Below, in pieces: positions 30,083 to 35,209 of a stretch of DNA of 35,209 nucleotides. The notes below the pieces were generated by a model that made no database searches, was not told the DNA's origin, and saw only the letters and a program-made list of their open reading frames with translations. A program made the translations under genes and the position numbers. This DNA comes from Acaryochloridaceae cyanobacterium RU_4_10 (lineage in GTDB: Bacteria > Cyanobacteriota > Cyanobacteriia > Thermosynechococcales > Thermosynechococcaceae), in the NCBI GenBank assembly GCA_012032135.1, contig JAAURS010000005.1, positions 1 through 35,209 of the forward strand. The letters are read 5' to 3'. How positions within the stretch are numbered: position 1 is the first letter of the stretch; each line of letters begins with the position of its first letter.

Positions 30083-31291
30083 TTAAGCAGCAACCAGATC
30101 GGGCTGGAGTAAGGTTTGTAAAATCGTGGATGCTTTCTGTGCACCGTTGAGCAGCAGTGAATGCGGATGACTCGTGGGCGCTTGAGTTAAATAATTCACG
30201 ATCGCCTGCGCCAAGTGTGTGGGTTCCAAATCCTCTGGGTCAAGAACTTTTAAGAGATTCAGTCGTTCTAGCTTTTCAGCGCGAATGGCCTGCTCGCGAT
30301 CCTTATTAGAGGGATAAATCATCGCCCGTACCCCTGTTTTTAACAGATTCATTGTCGTGTTATACCCGCCCAAACTGATGGATAAATCTGCCTGTTGCAG
30401 AAAGGCCATTAAATTAGGTGTAAATCGACGAAGAGTCAGATTGGACAATCCTTGAGAATATTGCATAAAGCGATCGTATTGCGCTTCTTCCATCAAGGGT
30501 CCGGCAAACATAATAATGCGGTGGGGAATTTTCTCTGCCAGCAGAGGAGCTGCTTGAATCATACTCTCCAACAAATCGTGACCTAGTCTACCTCCTCCAA
30601 CACTGACCACAATCGTCGGTGCAGGATGATTGAGGAGTGTTCGATCTGCTACGGGTAGTTCAACATCCGGTTCTGATTGCACTACGTATCCGGTGTAGTG
30701 GATCGGACAGTTTAAATCAACTTGTTGGGTTAAGTTATGTTCAAACCGATGAACTAGGGGATCGGAATGGAGCAGGATGGCATCATAATACTGGTCGGTA
30801 AAGGCACAGCGGCGCTGTTCTTCCCAGGTGCGATCGGTAAATTCTTTGACCATAATGATATCGCGCAGACTACAAATAATCTGGGTAGGATAGCCAGATT
30901 GTTTGACATGCGCTAGCAAGGGTTCCATTTCAAAGGCAAGAGCCATTTTTTTACTAAATGGATAGCCTTCCGTAATCAGACAATCTGGTTGAAATTGGTC
31001 ATAGGTTTGAATCAGCAGTTGCTTCCTACATTCCTTCGCTTCTGCTAAAGTCATCGTGCTGCCAACCACTTGCAGTTGTTTACTCACCTGATTGGATTCA
31101 GAAACCACCACCTGAAGGATCGGCAATTGCACAACCGCTACGGATGGAGGGAGTTCAAATCCCGCTATTTTTTGTCCCCCATCAATTAAGCAAACCTGGA
31201 AATCTTTGGCCAGTGCCCGAATCAGTTCTGTGGTCCGCACTAGGTGGCCCACCCCCAATAAGTTTTGACAGTAGAAAAGTATCTTTTTCAT
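30083..31291 (-). CDS. MurG/GT28-like glycosyltransferase, copy B
   Basis: MKKILFYCQNLLGVGHLVRTTELIRALAKDFQVCLIDGG ... ISLGGYNTTMNLLKTGVRAMIYPSNKDREQAIRAEKLERLNLL. Confidence 0.88.
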   Translation of the reverse strand: MKKILFYCQNLLGVGHLVRTTELIRALAKDFQVCLIDGGQKIAGFELPPSVAVVQLPILQVVVSESNQVSKQLQVVGSTMTLAEAKECRKQLLIQTYDQFQPDCLITEGYPFSKKMALAFEMEPLLAHVKQSGYPTQIICSLRDIIMVKEFTDRTWEEQRRCAFTDQYYDAILLHSDPLVHRFEHNLTQQVDLNCPIHYTGYVVQSEPDVELPVADRTLLNHPAPTIVVSVGGGRLGHDLLESMIQAAPLLAEKIPHRIIMFAGPLMEEAQYDRFMQYSQGLSNLTLRRFTPNLMAFLQQADLSISLGGYNTTMNLLKTGVRAMIYPSNKDREQAIRAEKLERLNLLKVLDPEDLEPTHLAQAIVNYLTQAPTSHPHSLLLNGAQKASTILQTLLQPDLVAA

Positions 31292-31366
31292 GGAATTTAC
31301 TCTTAAGAAGCAATGTATTTAGTTGATGACGCTTTATACTCGATATTCAGCGTCTATTGTTTGGGA

Positions 31367-32605
31367 CTAGGCACAAAGATATTCAGCAACCTGCTGCATG
31401 GACTTTTTTCGATCTTCAGCAACGATCTTGGGAACGAGTGTCGTAATCTGCTGGACAATGCGAGGTAGGGCCTCCAAGTCTAGCTTGTCAATATTTGATA
31501 TGTAGGCATGAGGGTGGTTGAGCTGATTCAATACGTGCCTCATCAATTTTTCAGGCGTGAGGTCTTCTGGAAAAATTGGGGTCAATATACCCAATTGGCT
31601 CATCTTCTCAGCCCGAATCAGTTGCTCCTGAGAGGGTCTGACCCGAGGAACGATAATAGATGGCTTGCGAGCGGAGAGGATTTCACAGAAGGTGTTATAG
31701 CCACCCATGGCAACTACAGTATCTACCGCTTCCATGTAGCTCATCAGGTCATCGGTAAACTCCAGCATGTGAACATTGGGCAGCAGTTCTGCGATTTGGA
31801 ATAACCGCTCGCGCTCCTCCTGAGGCATCTCTGGGCCTGAAACCACGAAGCTTTTCAGCGGGTAATGAGGTGGCAGAAGTGCCAAGCCCCGCAGATAGCT
31901 GTGTAGCAACGGATACCCATCTTCACCACCCCCTGCTGTTACCAGCACCCGGCGATCGCTGGGTGATATACCAAACTCCTTCAGTAAAGTGTTTCGATCC
32001 TGGAGGCCAGCCGGACGACGGATATAGCCGCAGAATCTGACCCTTGTGGCAACGGCGGGGGGGAATTGGTATTCTAGACAGGGGTCAAATACCTCTGGTG
32101 AACCTACCACCAACACTCGATCGTAAAAGTGTTGGATCGCCTGGTAGTTATCCTGTTCGCGCCATTCTGCGATCGTGCGATCGGGATGGTCGAGAATATC
32201 GCGCAGAAGAAGCACCCACTTGGTTTCAGGCAGATTCTCCTTGAGCGCATCGATCGTTTCCTTAAGTTCATCCTTCATACCATAGGGCTTCTTATCAACC
32301 AGAACCATATCTGGCTTGAAACTTAAAGCCGTGGTTAAAATGAGATCCCCCCGCAATTGAACTGTTGCCTCTGTATCCATCTTTAGATACTTGGCAGCCA
32401 GTTTTCCTTCCTCACCTCTATTTAGGCAAGGCAGCTTAATGTAGTCGAGCCCTTGAGGTAGCCGAAAGCCGTGTAGCATTGGCGACCCCGATAACAGTAA
32501 AACGGATAAATTTGGAATCGTCTCCAGTAGGTACTGACAAATTTCCAACATTCTGCGGATATTGCCCAGACCGTATGCATCGTGAGAATAAACCAGCAGT
32601 TTCAT
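31367..32605 (-). CDS. MurG/GT28-like glycosyltransferase, copy C (divergent)
   Basis: MKLLVYSHDAYGLGNIRRMLEICQYLLE ... VAMGGYNTFCEILSARKPSIIVPRVRPSQEQLIRAEKMSQLGIL. Confidence 0.87.
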   Translation of the reverse strand: MKLLVYSHDAYGLGNIRRMLEICQYLLETIPNLSVLLLSGSPMLHGFRLPQGLDYIKLPCLNRGEEGKLAAKYLKMDTEATVQLRGDLILTTALSFKPDMVLVDKKPYGMKDELKETIDALKENLPETKWVLLLRDILDHPDRTIAEWREQDNYQAIQHFYDRVLVVGSPEVFDPCLEYQFPPAVATRVRFCGYIRRPAGLQDRNTLLKEFGISPSDRRVLVTAGGGEDGYPLLHSYLRGLALLPPHYPLKSFVVSGPEMPQEERERLFQIAELLPNVHMLEFTDDLMSYMEAVDTVVAMGGYNTFCEILSARKPSIIVPRVRPSQEQLIRAEKMSQLGILTPIFPEDLTPEKLMRHVLNQLNHPHAYISNIDKLDLEALPRIVQQITTLVPKIVAEDRKKSMQQVAEYLCA

Positions 32606-32691
32606 AAAAATTCTCCTGGTGGGAGTGAAAGAGTAGAGAATCAGTGAACATTACTTCATTGATTGACCTTGTCAATAAGGTCGCAAACCCT

Positions 32692-32720
32692 TATGAAGCC
32701 TCTATGAAGATTTCATGAGA
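32692..32720 (+). promoter_or_regulatory. Three 11-bp-spaced direct repeats, candidate OmpR-family regulator site
   Basis: TATGAAG (32692), TATGAAG (32703), CATGAGA (32714), exactly 11 bp apart in the divergent intergenic region. Confidence 0.4.
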
Positions 32721-32788
32721 TAAGTCTCACGGAAAGGAGGAAACTTTTTAGCATCAAGCTGTCTCCAACCCACACATTCATCGTTATC

Positions 32789-34665
32789 ATGGAAACATCC
32801 CCATCAGGAGCATCCAATTTGCGCGATCTCTATTTCACGTCCCTAGATCGACTCGTCGAAAACATCCTTAAAGGACAATTGCCCTCCAAGGAACTGGTGT
32901 ATCGTCAACTGGCTCAAGAGTTAGAGCCAGATACAACTGACATTTTTGAGCAATGTCTTCAAGAGCGGTTAACTGAGACGCAAAAGATCCTAGATGAAAC
33001 CACCGACGAATTAAAGCAAGCTAAAGCCATCCGTCGCCTCAGAGCCCTCAAAACCATTCAAGGAGAATGGACGCGCTACCAAACCGACCAGGATGCCAAC
33101 AGTGCGATCGCACTGCCGCGCAAGGTATTCTGAGTAGCAGTTCGGGACAGTACTTTACGGCTTGGGTAAAGGTCTTAGATGCGAGTCAGGATAACCCTCT
33201 CACCCTAGAACAATTCAAACAACTCTCCACCACCCTGACCCAAACGCTCTCCCTAATGGGTAGCAATGAAGATCTCCAGCAGACAATCGTGGGGATACGG
33301 ACGGGATTGGCTTCATGGAAGGCACTAGAACCCCATCTCATCAGTTGGATGTACGAGCAAGGCCGCAGTAACCTTGGCTTTGAAGGCATTCCAGGTCAGC
33401 GAGGACCGTGGCAATTGTGGTCTCGGCAGACTAACAATCCCCTGCTCCGATCTTTATTTCAAGGATTGGCTCTCGATCGACCGATTGCTGAAAGTATCCA
33501 CACTCAAATCGATTCCCTGCAAGATTGGGTTGACTTAGCAATGACACTCCAACTCACTCAGAAGGGCTTAGTGAATTGGTTTGAACAACAACCCTACGAT
33601 TCCAAATGGGGCACCCAACAGGCAATCGCAACGTTTCTGACTTTTGCAGTTCTGTGGGGAGAACTGTCCGCAAGTATCGGTCGAGAGGCTATGGTGAATG
33701 TTAACAACCGCGAATCCTTGAGCCAAGGTAGTTTTCAGATGGCACTGCAAACCCTACGGTCTTTTACTCAGAAGACTTATTTTCCTATGTATGGTGGGGT
33801 GTTTGCGCTACTCTCTGGACGCTACCTGCAAGATGCGCTGACCTATTTGGATGAATCCCTGCGTCAGGCAGAAGGGACTCAAGAGAAAGCACGAATGCTC
33901 ACCTTGCTGGGGTACTCTCAACGGGCAATGGGCCAACTGGAGCAAGCGCTAGCGTTTCACCAACAAGCCCTTGAAATTGCCCAAGCCGCCGCAGATACGA
34001 CCTGTGAAATTGCAAATCTGAATCATATCAGCCGCACCTATCTGGCTCAAAGACGCTATGAGGATGCCATTCATGACAGCCAACGGGCATTGATTTTGGC
34101 TCGGCAACATGGCGATCGTGCGGGGGAGGCGAATGCACTGACGAATCTAGGGTACGCTCAAATTTTGACGGCGCAGCAACTGGAACGACTGGCCCCTGAA
34201 GCGTCGGAGGTGTCGATCGGGTATCTCAAGGAAGGACTGCGGTTATCCGAACAATTGGGCGATCGCCAAAGTCAGGCGCTGTGTTGCAATAGTTTGGGAA
34301 TTGCCTACGGGTTACTAGAGCAACATACTGAAGCGATTCCCTACTTGCAACAAGGGCTTCAGGCAGCCCAACGATCTGGAGATCTCTATCTGCAAGGATT
34401 GAATTGGGCGTATTTGGCAGAAAGCTATTTTAGGCTAGGCGATCGTATCCAAGCGATGATAGCTGCTTTGCTAGGGCTGTATGGGTTGTCGGAAATTCAA
34501 GCACCCGAACAACGTCAACCGAAGGGACTCTTAGATATTTTGCGAGGGCAGTTGGGGACTGAAGCGTTTCAGGAAGCGCTACGACAATGTCGCGCAAGTC
34601 TATTGCCATTAATTGGTGTGGATGGGTTTGACCATGTTGTGGAGTTGCTTGCGATCGCATCCTAA
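32789..34665 (+). CDS. TPR-repeat protein, frameshifted near 33110-33125
   Basis: N-terminal ORF 32789..33133; C-terminal ORF from 33067 continues ...AAQGILSSSSGQYFTAWVKVLDASQDNPLTLEQF and contains TPR motifs (MLGYSQRAMGQLEQALAFHQQALEIA, AIPYLQQGLQAAQRSGD). Confidence 0.8.
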
Positions 34666-34667
34666 TC

Positions 34668-34829
34668 TCAAGTACCTTCTCCAACCCATTGACGAAATTG
34701 TTTGACTAATTGGGTTTCTCCGATCGTATTTCTCTGGGACAGAAATCTAAGAATTGCTTCAGATGTTAAAAAGGGCAGGGTTTTGCTGTTGTTTTGAGGT
34801 TGGTATTCACCGTTTTGTAAGCTAAGCAT
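34668..34829 (-). pseudogene. 53-aa ORF, possible C-terminal remnant of a Uma2-like protein
   Basis: MLSLQNGEYQPQNNSKTLPFLTSEAILRFLSQRNTIGETQLVKQFRQWVGEGT*; pattern resembles Uma2 C-termini; not in ORF track. Confidence 0.3.
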
Positions 34830-34999
34830 CGTTAGGGTTTTGCCATTTCAACCCAATCCCAGTCCACTACAAGCACAGCAATAGATTCACCCAAACCTGT
34901 CGTTTCCCCATCAATTCCCAATGTTTACAAAATAGCCAAAGCAACTACTCTCTTAATTGAGGGGCAAGGGTCTGGATCTGGTGTCATAAGAACCTCGTA

Positions 35000-35038
35000 G
35001 TTTTTCATCCCACCGCTTTCAAGGGTGGGATGAAAAAC
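35000..35038. other. Perfect 15-bp inverted repeat hairpin
   Basis: GTTTTTCATCCCACC-GCTTTCAAG-GGTGGGATGAAAAAC. Confidence 0.9.
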
Positions 35039-35209
35039 AAGCTAGCGCTTTTAAGCGCTTGTAGATTTGGATCGAGCATAGCTATAGCCCAAATCAATCC
35101 CCTTGTGGGGTGGGGCCAGTTACTGGCCCCAAGGCGAGGAAATTGTTGTATCCTCAGGTCTCCCTTGCGGGGTAATGTTTGCCTCAAGATTGTTATTGGT
35201 CGGTACTAT
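35000..35209 (-). mobile_element. Candidate 3' end of an IS200/IS605 TnpB-type element (C-terminal coding tail, omega/reRNA-like region, right-end hairpin), truncated by window
   Basis: Minus-strand open frame 35209->35120 ...EANITPQGRPEDTTISSPWGQ* followed by consecutive hairpins and a strong terminal hairpin. Confidence 0.4.

Noticed and set aside
34830-34990. Possible second decayed gene upstream of the 53-aa ORF on the minus strand
   Set aside because: Short open stretches (e.g. TLGIDGETTGLGESIAVLVVDWDWVEMAKP) interrupted by stops; no family recognised, insufficient support.
1-35209. CRISPR array, rRNA or tRNA genes
   Set aside because: No regularly spaced direct repeats of CRISPR size and no tRNA/rRNA-like sequence noticed in intergenic regions; not exhaustively scanned.

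Overview
Cyanobacterial chromosomal window, judged from many HIP1-type GCGATCGC octamers and from PAM68, BtpA and an rpmH-rnpA-PH-yidC-jag-DUF177 block divergent from dnaA. Left part: a hybrid CheA-REC kinase plus a CheW-like gene, then the dnaA/rpmH/rnpA/yidC neighbourhood, tilS, msrA, a pentapeptide-repeat protein, and three consecutive genes that all look like PD-(D/E)XK nuclease relatives (Uma2, YraN, RecB-like). Middle: SGNH hydrolase, SpoIID-like protein, larE, rpsO, PAM68, a hypothetical ORF carrying an unusual double-hairpin repeat, btpA, folK, NUDIX, and a divergent phosphorylase / squalene-phytoene synthase pair (possibly hopanoid-related). Right part: a two-component system, aldo/keto reductase, histidine phosphatase, a split ABC exporter, a GT2, three tandem MurG/GT28-like glycosyltransferases, a TPR protein, and at the right edge a dense hairpin region resembling an IS200/IS605 (TnpB) 3' end. 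The strongest window-wide signal is at least nine genes interrupted by single-base-type frameshifts, mostly at homopolymers and including essential yidC. I read this first as indel sequencing or assembly error, and pseudogenisation only if raw reads support it. The most interesting unexplained elements are the paired hairpins with complementary loops (16441-16506), a two-copy 36-bp palindromic repeat, a 35-aa single-TM ORF with its own terminator downstream of dnaA, an attC-like structure after the hypothetical ORF, and the structured RNA candidate at the right edge. No database search was possible, so all family calls are from recognised sequence motifs.
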